Below are positions 13,501 to 25,540 of a stretch of 64,000 bases of DNA, in pieces. The DNA is taken from positions 28,131,955 to 28,195,954 of the forward strand of contig OY855903.1 in NCBI GenBank assembly GCA_963693305.1, in the 5' to 3' direction. A program made the position numbers and the translations under genes. Numbering within the stretch: position 1 is the stretch's first letter; the number at the start of each line of letters is the position of its first letter. The notes under the pieces are model-generated. The model worked only from the letters and a program-made list of their open reading frames with translations. It had not been told where the DNA came from and did not search any database. Source of the DNA: Meandrina meandrites. Taxonomy: Eukaryota > Cnidaria > Anthozoa > Scleractinia > Meandrinidae.

Positions 13501-16500
13501 AAAATCGAGGTAAGAAATGGTGCAGAAACAAACCACACGCCGAGAATACGCACGGGGTATTATTAAACATGTAATTACGGCATCTTGTCTTGAAGAGTTA
13601 AGCCATCGAGCGAACGTGCTTGGCGACCTTCATGGACTAGAACCTTACCTTGTTTGCTATATTTCTTTCCCATATCAACAGTTTCAACTCATTTCTACCA
13701 AAGAAATCGCTATGACATCAATGAATATTCTTTTCTCGAAACCTGCGTAGCGAAAATTTCAGTCAAGGATCTCGCAAGTTCGCTCTGTTTGAAGCAATGA
13801 GCAGAGGCGGCCTTGTGCTTTGTGCTAGTGACAGAAATTGATTCGATTGTTCTAATCAAAGCTTATGAGAAAAAGCTGCGATTTCATTGGTCGGCGCTAA
13901 AAGTAGCCAATTACAGTGGAGTACTAATTTCATGAAAGTGGACCTTGCATAGAACTAAATGTGACTGTATGCCAGTATCGTAAGCTTTTTTAAAGTGCAG
14001 TAAAAATGGAATATTTTCTTCTAGCTCCACGGTGTTTGTTTATAGAACAAATGCCGTTGAATTTCTGTTCTTATTAAGATTATTGTCTGATTTTCCTTTT
14101 ATTCCTGTAGCTTACCATTGTTAGTAACTATGAGCTTACTAACACAGCCGAACCACCGACTACTTTTTCTTGAAACTTTCATAGTTGGTAGAAACAGATA
14201 AATGGTGAAAACAGCCGATCGTCGCCTGTTTTAATTTTTGAACGATATTGTCATCAAACTACTGAAGAGATTAATTTCGCATTTTCATAACACAAGTGCT
14301 GAAACTGACAAAATGTGGCGCGGCAATAACATTAAGATCAGAATATTTGCTTTCACTGTATGTACCGCTTGCTCTGAATTTCTCAAATAGCGGCTTCAGC
14401 ACCGTTCCGACAAAGCATTTGATTTTGGTATATAACATCTCGGAGACGAGTTATGAGGCCGGCGGCGGCGGCCATGTGTTGTGCGCGGCATTTCTGAGTA
14501 TTAAAGGACAAATTATCGGAAAGCTAAAAATGATCGGCACGAGTAATCCTTGATTTGTTATACAAACTGAATTTTGAAGAGTTGAACAGACTAAAGATTA
14601 AAAAGTCTGACAAAACATTCGGTAAGTTATGTTTACACAAAATCCCATTATTTGAGCCACAGATAGAATTTCATGAATATTTTTAGCGGCTGAGGGAGCA
14701 GTTTTGGTCTACAACTCCCGATTAGTGAAGAAATATTAAAGAAGGTATACCTTTGCCTGCACGAGAACTTCTCCTAGACTTCTTTCCAAGTCGTCTATGA
14801 AACCTTTTCATCGTTTAGTAACATGAAATTACATTTCTTCCTTCCAGACTTCACGATCTTCACGGGAAACAATTTTACAGTGAAAGTTAACTTAGCCTCT
14901 AAGTTTATACAAATCAATCTGGCTCAGGTTATTTGCGTACGGATCTGGCGAATCGCATCCTAGCCGCGTGAAGACAAATAGCTCGCTTCTATTTCGCGGG
15001 CAAGTATTGCAGGAGTTTGGCGTTGAGTAGTTCTGTCTGTTGTTCAGAGATTTCAAGTGAATTCAAAAGGAAAACAATAGACAGGAGCTTGATTTAAGAG
15101 GTGCTAACGATAACTGTTTTCTGACGCTTATTGGTAAAAGGGTATTGTGAAAAAGCTTTTAGCGACACTACTAAGTGAGAAACAGTGGTTCCGGGGGACT
15201 GAACAGAAAAATGGAAACATTGAATAGAAATTAATTCCTTAAGAACTGATAACAGATTATCGTTTTATTGCCACAGAGGTACAGCATCAGCTGAAGCAAA
15301 CTGCCGTTACCGTAACGGAGCTTAGCGTTAAGGCAAGCCGAGTTCGTATCAGCAAAACTAAGCGGACAACATTTATGATGAAAAGCACTGATATTGGTGA
15401 TCAATCAATAGCAGCTGCAGTAGAATATCAGTCTAGTACTCTAAAATGGCTCTCACCGGTATTTTAAGACACGGATCCGGGAAAAAATGGTGACCGTCAT
15501 CCGAACACACGAGCGCTAAAGGCGCGAGCCTGTGGGGGGAGGGGGACGGGGGGTCTGTAGCTATGGTCCCTCGGGAAATTTTTTGGGTATTGACTCCCTA
15601 AATTAGGCTGAAATGTCAGCCGTCTTCTCTTCCTTACCTCCCAGAGGAGGGGTGCGCCCCTCCTCCGGGGGCAAGGAAGAGAAGACGGCTGATATTTTAG
15701 AATATCTCTAATAAATACCATTTCTGGACAAGATGTTGACCGATTTCCGTGAAACGCGAGAAACCGGTCTGAATCTGCGCCTGATAATTTAGCACAACGC
15801 TGTAATAAAGTGCTGGAAATGTTTCTCAATTTATTGAACGAAAAACAATACCTTGCTCCCTGTATAAATAAAGGAAGCCCTGTTTACAATATTTCAAATT
15901 CAAGCCAAACGTGAGTCCGACTTTTTTTTTCAGTCTCAAAATAAAATTGATTTTTGTTGTTGTTGGAATTAACGAAGTATAAATCGTTATTATTGCCAAA
16001 GAAACCCCAAAGATTTACTGTGAACTAGGACAACTCATTACCGATTACCTTGTTTGCAAAATTTGTAATTTAATAAATATGTTTTGTGGTGCATGAGTGT
16101 CCTCTGCTCTTGGCTGACGAGCGGCACACGGCTAGCCCATATTATTTGTGCGTTGCAATTCTCAGTAGATATCAGAATATCGTTTCCACAGGTGCAAACC
16201 TTTATATCGAGAACAAACTACTGTAATCAACAGGTTAGTCAGTGTGATTGTATTCACATACTTTATACTTGGCGAGTTATTAACAGAGCACTTTGCTTAT
16301 ATCACCTCCGAGTTAACCAATCAGAGCGCGCGAAAAGCACTATTCACTTGTACGGTACAAACTGATTCGAAATAAGAAATAATACTACGATGTCCTTTTC
16401 TCTGACACAAGTTATAGAGCTTTGTGGACAATCTATCTCATGATGAAGACGCTAGCCAGAGCTGTCTCAGTCCGAACTCAATTCCAAAAATTGATATTTC

Positions 16501-19500
16501 GTGACGTTTGGTTAATGAAATATACCTTATTTTTATTCTGAGGTATAAGTGCCTGGATTGGGTAGCCAAGCTTTCAAGTTCTGGCTTAGAAAGTCGACTG
16601 AGCAATCTAAATCGAACTGGATTATCTGTGACCATACCGTTCTCTTGGGTTGAGTTCCCTGGACTTACTTGATCCAGTAAAAATACAACTGACTTGAAAC
16701 TTTAACTTTTGAGTAAAGCCCTTTACCTCTACCCAGATGACGGTTTGATTATATTGAAGATTAGGTCAGTTCCATTTCCTTCTTCATACATTTCTCACAG
16801 CTATGTACTAACGTTACTCGTTTCCGAAAACACTGTATAGATGAGCACGCTTAGTGCTCAAATCAATTACAATCCTAATCGTGACTGATCGTTTCACCGG
16901 ACAGCTCATTCTCGCAGTAAGACACTACTTCTCTGGAACCTCTATTTTCATTCTCCCGCTGTAAACAGAACCGGGGAGACCATTTCAAAGTGGTAGGGCT
17001 AGTCGAGCCTAGTGGCACTTCGTGAAATGCATACGCAAGAATAGTCATGTTTTGTTACTTTCCAGTGGTAAAATTCATATACTACCCATGCCATCTGGAG
17101 CCCTAAAAAAATCAACCCAAGAAAAAAAGTGGTAGGGCTATAGCCCTACCAGCCCCTCCCCCTCCGCGGTCCCTGACCTGTTATCTGTTGTTTTAAGAAC
17201 CAATGAACCAATCCGTTCCGAGGGGTAGTGGGCGACTTTGAGTCTTCGTTTCTTACTGCGCAAGCTTGACGAAACGAGCTCATTCTCGTCCCCAGAGGCC
17301 GCGATCCTTCTGGTAATCGAAGAATCGCGGGCTCTGGGGACGAGAATGAGCGACTCTGTCATTACCAAGGAGTTCGTTGAGACATTCTTTTGAAGCTAGG
17401 CATGCGCAATTCAACCAGAAGTCCGATTTTTTCGGACTTCAAATCGGATCGTTCCAGGGTCTCTCGTTTCCCGACAAAGGGTACGAATAACAAAGGCCTT
17501 GGGTACGACTTTGCGGACAACCATGAGTTGAGGTTGCGCATGGCATCTTGTTACTTTATGTTACTGTTACTAAGTCTCCAGCAGAGCCTCCGGTCCTGCG
17601 CGCGCAGCGAAAAAACCGAAGGCCCTGAGCCATGCTCTGAAGCCGAGAATGTAGGTTTGTCCTGCTGCCCTATTTCACGGCCACAATATTTACAAATTGT
17701 TATAACAGCGAACGGCTGGACGATATTAACAAGAGCTTTGTCAAAACAAAGAGTGCGGAGTATGTTTTCCTTGCAGTTGTTATTGGGTGATTACTGACAA
17801 AATATAGGATTAGCTCATAAAATAAGCCGCCCGAAAATGTCGACTGAAATACTAAAAAACTGAGGTAATATATCAAAAGTAGCAACCAGTTATTTCCACA
17901 TTGCACAGTTCACTATATTATCTTTACTAATAGTAATAAGAATGACAAAAACATTGTAGCTAGATATCTAACTGCATGCAGTGGTTTGAGAATAGCACTT
18001 CTGTCGGAGTAGCGTGTAACGTAGAACATTGAAAGTTTTGACTGATGAAACTGAGTCACATTCCTAGCAAGTCTGGTTGGTTATCCGATTTAGTATAAGA
18101 GCAGGCCCCTCGCCATTTTTCTGCTCCCCGAATTTCGCGCTGCTCTACAACTAACCGACCGCCTGGAACAGGCTAGCCTCTTTACAAATATAACGGCGTC
18201 CGGTCGATAGCATACAAACAAGGCTTGCGTTGTTGACTGGCTATTCCTCACGTTGTTGTTGAAGTTGAGAGAAAATGTCAGTTCGCCTTTAGAGTAGGAG
18301 GTTCGATATCTAACGTGCCGGGAGTACTTGTAATAAATTTAGTTTAGCAGAATCCTTCTAATTAATAAATATTTAAAACGGCCAATGCTAACGTAACAGA
18401 AAAACGAACGACTTAATTTCCCGGGAACGGGTTAGTAGTATTGATTAGCTCGGGCAGACAATGTGCAAAGCAGTTTATATCCTTGAACAGATGAAATGGA
18501 TTAAGTGAAAGAAGATTAACTATTGAAGGAATTCTTTTGTTTATTTTTTCCACTGGTTACATTCCACGTGTAAAGCGCAGGGTGTAAAGCCACTGAATAT
18601 TTGTCAAGGTTCATACCAGATAGTGCTGCTAAATAACGATATCTTTCAACTACTACACAAGAAATATACGTTCCCAAAAAATACAAAGTGGTTATTACTT
18701 TTATCAGTTAGAAAAACAGTTTTATGGGTTACCGCCTGGCACCTCCCCCTAAACTACCCCATCCCTCGCAAAAAACGCAGGAAAGTGTATTTTTATAGTG
18801 GTAATTCGTTTCAAAACGATCATAACTGTTTTTCTCCAGAGTTTGAGCTTGGGTCAGCTAACTAAAGGGCTATTTACACGGTACGACTTTCCAGCATGCG
18901 ACAAGCTGTACGCCATGGCTATAACACGAATCGCGTTGCGTAAATCAACCTACCACATCATTACGACAGACGCGCGCGCGTGTGAATGGTCCCATGTCAT
19001 GTCGTAGGCCTGTTGTAAGCTTGTCGCACGCGAGAACGTCGTACCGTGTAAATCGCCCTTAAAATAACCAGTTTCGCGAACATTTCATTTACTTTCCAAT
19101 ACGATTACAGATTCCCACGGAAGCCCCCAAGTACGTCAAGTAGTGAATATAAAACTGAAATTTACTACTCAGTTTAGAACAACTGATTGAATTGTAACTG
19201 CATGGAAAGGGTAAAAAAAGGAACAAATTTTCCACCTTTCATCGGAAAGAAAGAAACAACAGAACGTTTCAAACGTGATTAAAACTGTACTCAGGAAGAG
19301 CCACGCTAAAATGCCCGTCTCTCCCACTACACTGCTCCCGCAATGGCCGGGGATCAAAATAAGGAGACAAGCGGATACTGAACGGAGCGCACCAGAGGAG
19401 TGGCTGAACCGCTGAGGGTCAAGAGACAGAGCGTGTTGAAATTAGTTCAGGCACGTATTCGTGTGCTCGCCACTTGAAATCAAACTTTGCTTCCCTCGCA

Positions 19501-19563
19501 TATGAGCTAAAATAACTTACCTGGTGAAAGAATTCGGTCCTCTTTAAAACACTTTGACCCCAT
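3638..19563 (-). CDS. NKD: Naked cuticle homolog (Wnt antagonist), 7 coding exons, complete CDS
   Basis: Exons, 5' to 3': 19569-19521 (ATG at 19563), 13488-13462, 13335-13220, 11272-11200, 9152-9052, 5892-5788, 4570-3638. All junctions are GT-AG and phases match, giving 1398 nt or 465 aa, close to the roughly 470 aa of vertebrate NKD1. The protein starts MGSKC, so Gly2 is a myristoylation candidate as in the family, followed by REGPEGD resembling the vertebrate N-terminus. Residues 135-170 hold the single EF-hand (DRQEWSYTLYDFEGQGHVTR, then DLKNLVKSIYEV), whose loop crosses the last intron. The loop has E and Q where family members usually have D and N, so calcium binding may be weak. A KLCVRLSLS strand follows. 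The C-terminus is histidine-rich and ends HRHEHHHHHSHHHYHHDVS, the family hallmark. NKD proteins bind Dishevelled and dampen Wnt signalling. The family call rests on motif recognition, and exons 2-5 are less conserved than the rest. Confidence 0.88.
5036..5200. repeat. Dispersed repeat, copy in NKD last intron
   Basis: See 37015-37185. Minus-strand open frames across it reflect its C-rich composition, not a gene. Confidence 0.7.
5788..5892 (-). CDS. NKD: NKD EF-hand exon
   Basis: This is a 35-codon exon in phase 0 at both ends. It reads ALSECGQSVKSIGSDRQEW followed by SYTLYDFEGQGHVTRD. The TLYDF..G.VTR signature is diagnostic of naked cuticle EF-hands. The donor is GTAAGTT and the acceptor TATTTAG. 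Confidence 0.93.
6350..6470. repeat. Interstitial telomere-like TTAGGG tract
   Basis: Bases 6419-6450 are near-perfect TTAGGG repeats preceded by CCCTAA-type repeats in the opposite sense (ACCCTAGGGT junctions), giving a head-to-head arrangement. TTAGGG is the standard metazoan telomere repeat. Confidence 0.8.
8280..8448. mobile_element. 169-bp element with perfect 15-bp ends and GAGATCTCGGC core
   Basis: The ends are CCCGTACAAAATTTT and its exact complement. The interior is a dense run of CTCGGCGAGATCTCGCCGAG-type palindromes able to fold in many registers. No coding capacity. Confidence 0.75.
8700..9052. repeat. Diverged tandem duplication beside NKD exon 5
   Basis: On the minus strand, 9060-8960 and 8890-8790 align (shared TATCAAG.(A/G)GAGTTTATCCCTGTT), so the end of exon 5 and its donor region were duplicated about 180 bp downstream. 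The second copy keeps an open frame (VKWNDYLEEVLPMDGCSLNF) with plausible splice sites but an incompatible phase. Confidence 0.6.
9052..9152 (-). CDS. NKD: NKD coding exon 5
   Basis: The acceptor CTTTGTAG is followed by a frame reading VVELPDEPDGKKFEVFFERE and then GQVEASTQTTKPVT. The exon enters in phase 1 and leaves in phase 0, matching both neighbours. The donor GTAATT is not the strongest possible. If it were skipped, the frame would run on to a stop at 8974 and give a truncated NKD without an EF-hand. Confidence 0.75.
10371..10771. mobile_element. Harbinger-like MITE, 401 bp
   Basis: The ends are CCCCCAGTTCAGACGTCGTG and ACGACGTCTGAACTGGGCC, with arms of about 45 bp, flanked by TAA on both sides (10368-10370 and 10772-10774). 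The 3-bp TAA duplication suits the PIF/Harbinger superfamily. Confidence 0.85.
11200..11272 (-). CDS. NKD: NKD coding exon 4
   Basis: This 73-nt exon has a long polypyrimidine tract before CAAAG and a GTATGT donor. It reads LQDGPCGSEKEFCKKYTYYD then YPIE, entering in phase 0 and leaving in phase 1, consistent with the exons on either side. Confidence 0.72.
13220..13335 (-). CDS. NKD: NKD coding exon 3
   Basis: This 116-nt exon has a TTGAACAG acceptor and a GTGAGT donor. It reads DCVVENDATKLTVNLTEEPK then EKVSCTADFTYKGYPVNV. It enters with two bases completing the split glycine of PEG/D and leaves in phase 0. Confidence 0.75.
13462..13488 (-). CDS. NKD: NKD coding micro-exon 2 (27 nt)
   Basis: The exon encodes WISREGPE between TTTTTAG and GTAAGC. 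Its phases (2 nt in, 1 nt out) exactly join exon 1 to exon 3. The REGPEGD string across the junction resembles the RESPEGD region near the N-terminus of vertebrate NKD1. Confidence 0.72.
15608..15700. repeat. Nested hairpin
   Basis: TCAGCCGTCTTCTCTTCCTT is followed about 30 bp later by AAGGAAGAGAAGACGGCTGA. The loop is itself a hairpin (GGAGGGGTGCGCCCCTCC). Probably a small foldback element. Confidence 0.8.
16966..17175. mobile_element. Short hAT-like MITE, relative of the element at 29583
   Basis: Shares GGAGACCATTTCAAAGTGGT at the left and TAGCCCTACCAGCCCCTCCC with CTCCGCGGTCCCTG at the right with the 1.6-kb element at 29583-31200, but is only 210 bp. No clear target duplication. Confidence 0.75.
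17278..17351. repeat. Hairpin, about 33-bp arms
   Basis: CTCATTCTCGTCCCCAGAG pairs with CTCTGGGGACGAGAATGAG. Arms continue through CCGCGAT.CTT with a few mismatches and a loop of about 7 nt. Confidence 0.85.
18866..19059. mobile_element. Harbinger-like MITE, 194 bp
   Basis: The ends are AGGGCTATTTACACGGTACG and CGTACCGTGTAAATCGCCCT, flanked by TAA (18863-18865 and 19060-19062). Imperfect arms run about 45 bp inward. Confidence 0.85.
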
Positions 19564-19569
19564 AACTAT
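19521..19569 (-). CDS. NKD: NKD first coding exon
   Basis: The exon follows a TTTCTTACAG acceptor and carries 6 nt of leader. Its ATG at 19563 opens MGSKCFKEDRILSP. A glycine at position 2 fits the N-myristoylation known for NKD proteins and decides the start. The donor is GTAAGT. Confidence 0.78.
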
Positions 19570-20611
19570 CTGTAAGAAAAATGATAATGGGATAAGATCT
19601 GTCACAAAACAATTAACGTGCCAGTTGAACTCTATGAGACTAACTTTACCCCGTCTAATTGCGATTTCAGTTCCAATATGTGTTTTAGTGCGTTGCTAGA
19701 GAAGTTAGATGTCTTCTGAAGTTTACGAACTTGATAGAAAATTTATAAAACATCACAAGGCTTCAAATGCCGAACTGTCAACATTCGGGTAAAGAAAGTT
19801 GCTTGCAAACGAAAGGATACGAAAACCAAAAAAACCTTTGATCGATAAGCAGTTAAAGCATACTATTTTGACGAATCTTTCTTGGCATTGTAGTACAAAC
19901 AGTGCCAATTCAGCGAGGAACTTTTTGAGTGTTAATCGGTATTTTGCAAGTAAGCGCAACTGAAATTCCATATCTTCATTTTGACATGAGTCAACTAAGT
20001 CTTAAATTAATGGCTTAAGTAAGTTTAAGCTACAAAGTTAAGCTCTCAATCTGTGGTTTTTGGAGCCGGACAATTTTAGAATATTAAACTGACCTTAACT
20101 AATATCATTTCAACTTTTGTTTTCTTCTTGACTGAAGTGAAACGTTTCCTTGTATGGCTTGTCAGGCCCGTAGCCAGGCTTTTCTGACAACCGAGGAAAC
20201 TGTGAAGGGCCGAAGCTAGAGAGGGTCAAATTTCGAATTCTAGAAGGCTGGAAATGCCATTTTTAGGTGATATCAGAAAAAGAAACACTTCTTTCATATT
20301 AACTTCTTACAGGAACATGAACAAAAATAATTATTTCAAGATTTTGACCGAGGCAAGTGCCTCGGTTCGCCTGATACTTGCTACTTGTTATGGTTCATAA
20401 CACGCTCGTCATGGTGTTGTTCTGAAAGGTTGGATATGTTGGATAAAACCTAAGTGAGATAGGCGCGTGGCCCTTCGGCGCCCGGCAAACTGGCGCGTGC
20501 GGTGAATGTTAATCTGGGATTGGCACAAAGCACGATTTTACCACTGCAACCGGCAAACATGTCGGGAAAACAATTGTGGGGGGAAACGTAGTCTGGTACC
20601 AGTTGTAATCC

Positions 20612-20771
20612 CAGTGGCGGATCCGGATCTTCAGCTAAGGAGGGGGCTCACTTGACTATCATGTTGAATTCTGCTAAGATAATTCCGGCACTTTAAAGAA
20701 AATGCACTACTTCCGAAAAAATAGGGTGGGGCCCATGCCCCCCGGGCCCCTTCCCTGGGGATCCGCCACTG
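20612..20771. mobile_element. hAT-like MITE, 160 bp
   Basis: The ends are CAGTGGCGGATCC and GGATCCGCCACTG, a widespread hAT-type terminus. The target duplication is not clean (AATCC on both sides with an offset). Confidence 0.75.
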
Positions 20772-22782
20772 AATCCACAGGACAAATCGCTAACCAGTGG
20801 GCAGCACAGTATGTTATCCGATGGATACTGATCTATCCAGTAGAAGGCGTTATCCAGCCCTTGAGCAACCTCGCCCAGGCTCATGCCCAGGCCAAATCCG
20901 TTTTGATCATGTGACACATGGCATACCGTTCACGTGTTTAACATGTTTTTATAGGGAAAACGACAGGAAGCAAAGCATTTACAGATAATAACTGCAGATA
21001 CATATGTTGTGCCATACAGCTCTTCAAATCTTATTCTCGATCAATCAGTCAAGACGAAAAGTAACAAAGAAGAAAGTTAAAAATATCACCAATTCGAAGG
21101 TTATCTAGCCCGGCCTTAAAAAATTAAGATTTGGGGCTCACACATTACGGATACAAACTGAAAAGTACGAAAACAAAAGCGCAGCGATACCGAAGAGTAG
21201 CTGAAGAACGTATCTGGTGTGTGTGTAAAGGAAATTATAACAAAGATGAACACATTTCTTGTTGTATAGTAAGCAGATAAGGGATATGATAACGTTGGAC
21301 AATAACTCTTTGTTCATATTTCCAATAATGATAGTTTGTTTGCGAACTATATTGATAAAAAAAAACTTAAAACTTTTTTTTACCTAAAAAGGCATTTCGT
21401 TACAGTAGTTGTTATTTACTATCTGTGATGTATTCTTAATTAAAAAAAAGTCTTGTTCATGTCATACACACTTTAACAGCCCCAAAAGAGGGTCACAACA
21501 GTTACAATAATGAAAGGAACTAACGAGGCTTACAAAAAAACAACTTTAAGTCAAATATACTTCAAAAAAGTATGTTTATGCTGCTTAACTCCAGTTCCTG
21601 TCACTATAGCTTGATACCAAGTTCAGTTCCTTGTCAACACCATATAATAGCAAACTGTTGTTATCGCTCTGTTGTAGCACTACCTTCAGAAGGTCACCAC
21701 TTTTGAGGCCATTACTTTACATTATTACAAGGTTGGCTCAGACTGGGTGAAGACTTCGGATAATAATGTATGAAGATAAACTGTTTTTGTCTATTTTCAT
21801 TACTAAACTGTGACTGTTGCTCTGTCTGTCACTGAGACAAAATCTTTATCAAAACCCTTAAGAAACTCCTAGACAAAATCCTTAAAATATCCTCATCGCT
21901 AACATAGGGCAGCCGCCGACTTGTTATTAAGCATGATCAATACATGATTTGAGCGGATAATTTGAATATAATAAATGATAAGATCAAAACAGTAAGGAGT
22001 TAAGGCATGTGGAATGAAAAGAAAATTTGTCAAGGCTACTACGACCTACTATAGATCCACAACAGGCCATAAAAACATTTTAGTGTGTACTTCGACTGGA
22101 GAAACATACCTGTCAATTTTAAAGTTGCCCAAAAGACGAGAAAGACTGGTGAACGGTGCCGGCGTTAGGCAAGCCCGCGGGACAGGGCGATGGCCAATAT
22201 TTTCTCCATTATTATTCCACTATTGCGCCATTTTACCATATTAGGGCATTGCTCGTATTTTTCCTCGTCCCTTCGGGGCTCGGAAAAGTACTACGCAACT
22301 CGCAAAATATCCCCACCAAAAAAATATACTTATAAGGACATCCACCTTCGTTTCCGCCTCGACCGCAAAATTAGACTTTCTTATAAAAAAGAGTCGAGTA
22401 CAGAAACTCCTAAAAGGGGCTGTTGTGGTTTCAATCGATCGTTAATCATCTTAATTTGCAATGACAAGTGAAAATCGCCGTGTTGATAAGCTGTTACTAC
22501 AACAACAAAGGCGGCATTGAAATGATAAAAACTAACACCAAAAACAAAGGCAAAAGCATAGCACAAGCTGCGTCGTCGTTGTTCTGATTGTTCTAAATGT
22601 TGGGAAATGTCGGAGGTCCGGTCCCTTGTTAAATGCTTGCAGTTGAGTGTTAAGTGCTGTCCGCGGCTGGTTTCACCAACATGACAAGTATTACAGCTTG
22701 CATGACCGGTGAACGTGGTTTAATGGTTTCCCTTTGTCAAGATTCGTAATGGTTCACTCCGTTCGTGTGTTTTTTAATTATA

Positions 22783-23195
22783 CAGCTATTTCGGGAAAGG
22801 TTGTCGGAAAAAAAAGCATCAAAGTGCACGCGACAAGACCGAAAGGTGGTATGGATATTCACTGGAATTTTGCATATTGGCCAAGTTTGTATTTTTGCAC
22901 GTGGAAAATTTGTTTTTCCTCTCCGGGGCCAATATCTTTAGCTTTATTTTTACTGTCGCATCTCTTTGAGTGAGGAAAATCCTTCTAAACTTCAGAGGGG
23001 CTAAACGTACCTTGTTTCTACATGTCTGAAAAGAAAGAAGACCTGAAATTCGCGCTTATTTTGTTGTTATATCTCATTAGTATTCAACACGTGCAGTAGC
23101 TCAATACGTCTACCCATACTACCTTTAGGGATTGGCTTGTGCAGTTTTGTGCTTTTTTCCGACAACGTTTCTCGAAATAGCTGTATACGTTTTTC
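22783..23195. repeat. Inverted repeat enclosing the putative NKD micro-exon
   Basis: TACAGCTATTTCG.GAAA.GTT followed by GTCGGAAAAAA on the left is inverted at 23115-23195. Arms are about 70 bp at roughly 80 percent identity by eye. Likely an old MITE. Confidence 0.65.
23011..23025 (-). other. Possible 15-nt NKD 5'UTR micro-exon
   Basis: The sequence TTCTTTCTTTTCAG, then ACATGTAGAAACAAG, then GTACGTTT looks like a miniature exon in the NKD 5' leader. It lies inside an inverted repeat (22783-22850 against 23115-23195), so it may be part of a transposon. Support is splice-site quality only. Confidence 0.35.
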
Positions 23196-25419
23196 TGTAG
23201 AAGTAAAAATTGGCTTGGTTCACATCCTATTCTGTTCAGTTGAACCAGCCGGCGTGGAAACGAAAAATGCGTTTTTCAATTTAAGTGTAATTTTCTACGC
23301 AGGAAGTTAAGTACTATAGAGAGGTCTGTTACTAAATGTTCAGCTCAACTAATTCAAAGTCTGACAGCCGCCATTTGGGCCCCGGCCTTTTTAATAAGTA
23401 TTCTGTAATTATCTAATTACTGATAAAGAGATATATGTAGGAGAAACTGAACTACTAGTTTTTTCATTCATAATTATCGTTTTTTGCACGGAAACAAAAC
23501 AAAAATTGAGACAAAAATTGCACAAAAATGAGCTTAACTACAAACAAGCAAGCGACAATTAAAATATAATTGTCTGCTGTACCGGCTGCTGTAGGATAAA
23601 AAGAGGTTTAATTCTTTCTGCTGGATAGTAGCTAAATGGCTAAGTGTGTATTTTTTGTCAGCTGTTTTGGCGACCAAAGCAGATAGAAGATACCATCTGC
23701 ATGCATGTCATTTGCCGCGGTCGGCTGTCTAAACCCGGTGCCTTTGCTTTTAAACTCTTTAATATTCAATGACGGATTTGTCCACTTGATTCCTCGTTCA
23801 ACAAAACTTTCCCCTGGTTATTTCAACCGAGCTTAATTGGAAAAATCCTGGAATTTTGAGATATCCAGTGGAGTATTTCAAAAACAGCGAATCTTTAGAC
23901 GAAGGTGGTTGAAATCACCTTGTGGCGAAGTCAATCTCTTTGTTTTCAGTTGAAAGAAAAAGAAAAGAAGCCGACCTCTTAAATTTTCATGAAGATTGAA
24001 CTAATTGTAGCGGCTTTTTTGTGAGGCGTTTCTAAGAGATTTGAGTTTGCAAACAAAATTTAGCTGCATAATTTCACATTTAAACACTTAAATATGATGT
24101 GTAAATTTCGAAGTCGTCGAGTGATGTCTTCAATATTTGTTTCTTCAATTTTGCTTTGCAGTTTTCAAAAAGACCTGCTGCTGATTTCCATAAAAATTTA
24201 AACTTTTTATTGGCTATTTGTCTCCATACGATCAACACAGCCATCGCTTGTACTGTCGTGTTTCCAAGCGCTTTGACACAAAATATACAGTTTTTTATTG
24301 TCATTTAAGTTCATTGCTACTGTTTTGCTTGTTACTTCAGTAGTCGCTCATGAAAATAGTTATTTTGGTTTATCAATGAGTCACATGTTCTGTTTTCGTA
24401 CCGTACAGGTTTTCCTTTCTCAATATGTACATATATTAAGATATATACTTTTCATTTTACGTTAATTTTTATATTAACATTTTGTATTTATACTGTCAGT
24501 GGCAGAGCCCTTCATGAGAGAGCCTCAATAAAGTGCATGTATTTTCATGTATATGTATTTATAACCGTTAGAATGAGGATGACCTGTAGAGCCCTCATTG
24601 TATTAAGTTAGCTTCTAAACATGAGTGTTAAAACGCGACGTTTCCAAAGTACGTAGACTAAAGTACGCGCCATGATTCGATGAAAATTTGGAGGCAACTT
24701 ACATTCGAGAGGCGGATATCTCAAAGCAGTGTAAAACAGTGTTTTTCCTGATATTCATATTTGCAATTACATGATGTTTAGCGCACCCGATATAACTTAT
24801 AACCGGTCTGATATTTCCACTCGGTTATCTTACCAGTTGCCGGGTCACTTGAGCAGTTTGAGGATCGCAACTTTCACTGTTCTGGCGGCCCGTGCTTTAT
24901 CTAAGCTACCCACGGAATAATGCCGAAGAACACAAGGCAAACATTTTTAAAATCCCCATACAGTTTTATTTATTTAACTATAAAGCATAATGGCAACATA
25001 TTTAAATTAAAAAGAGCCATGAGCCCTGGTGATCAGGGTACCGCGACAGAAACCACATCCTTCATCTTTCGTTTAATTGCCAAGTTTGTGTTAAACGAAA
25101 ATCCACAAAGAAAACCGCTCTTATCCGTCATCAAAATATAATTTCGTTTTATAGATTCGTTCAAAGACTCAATACTTTGTCATCATTTCACCTCTCGCGC
25201 ACAAATAAAGTAAATCCGGGAATTGTACGGTTAAACTGCAAACTGCCGTATTTTCTAGGATCGTGCAAAGACTGTTTTTAGTATTTATCAGAAAGAAAAG
25301 ACTGCGTACATGTAAACCCTTTATTGTTTCACTAGAATAAACTATACTACTTTACTGAGTGAAAATCCTTAGCTGCAACGAAACTGAGTAAGGTAAAATA
25401 CTGACAAAAATTAATTTAC

Positions 25420-25540
25420 CTTTGTGTTCCGATACCTTCAGCTCAACAAGAGTCGCGTGGAATACAGTCGATATTCTCAGTGCGTCGAACCACACCGATA
25501 TGATATCTTAGCACATGATTCGAGGACCACTATCAGGTTG
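25420..25540 (-). other. Possible NKD 5'UTR exon (5' limit unknown)
   Basis: A good donor (ACAAAG then GTAAATT) lies at 25420 on the minus strand. There is no ATG in a usable frame, so if real this is non-coding leader. It could be an alternative first exon. Confidence 0.3.

Larger units (their letters stand above)
13489..19520. other. NKD intron 1 (between coding exons 1 and 2)
   Basis: 6.0 kb on the minus strand. It holds the elements listed at 15608, 16966, 17278 and 18866. I recognise no further coding sequence in it. Confidence 0.6.
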
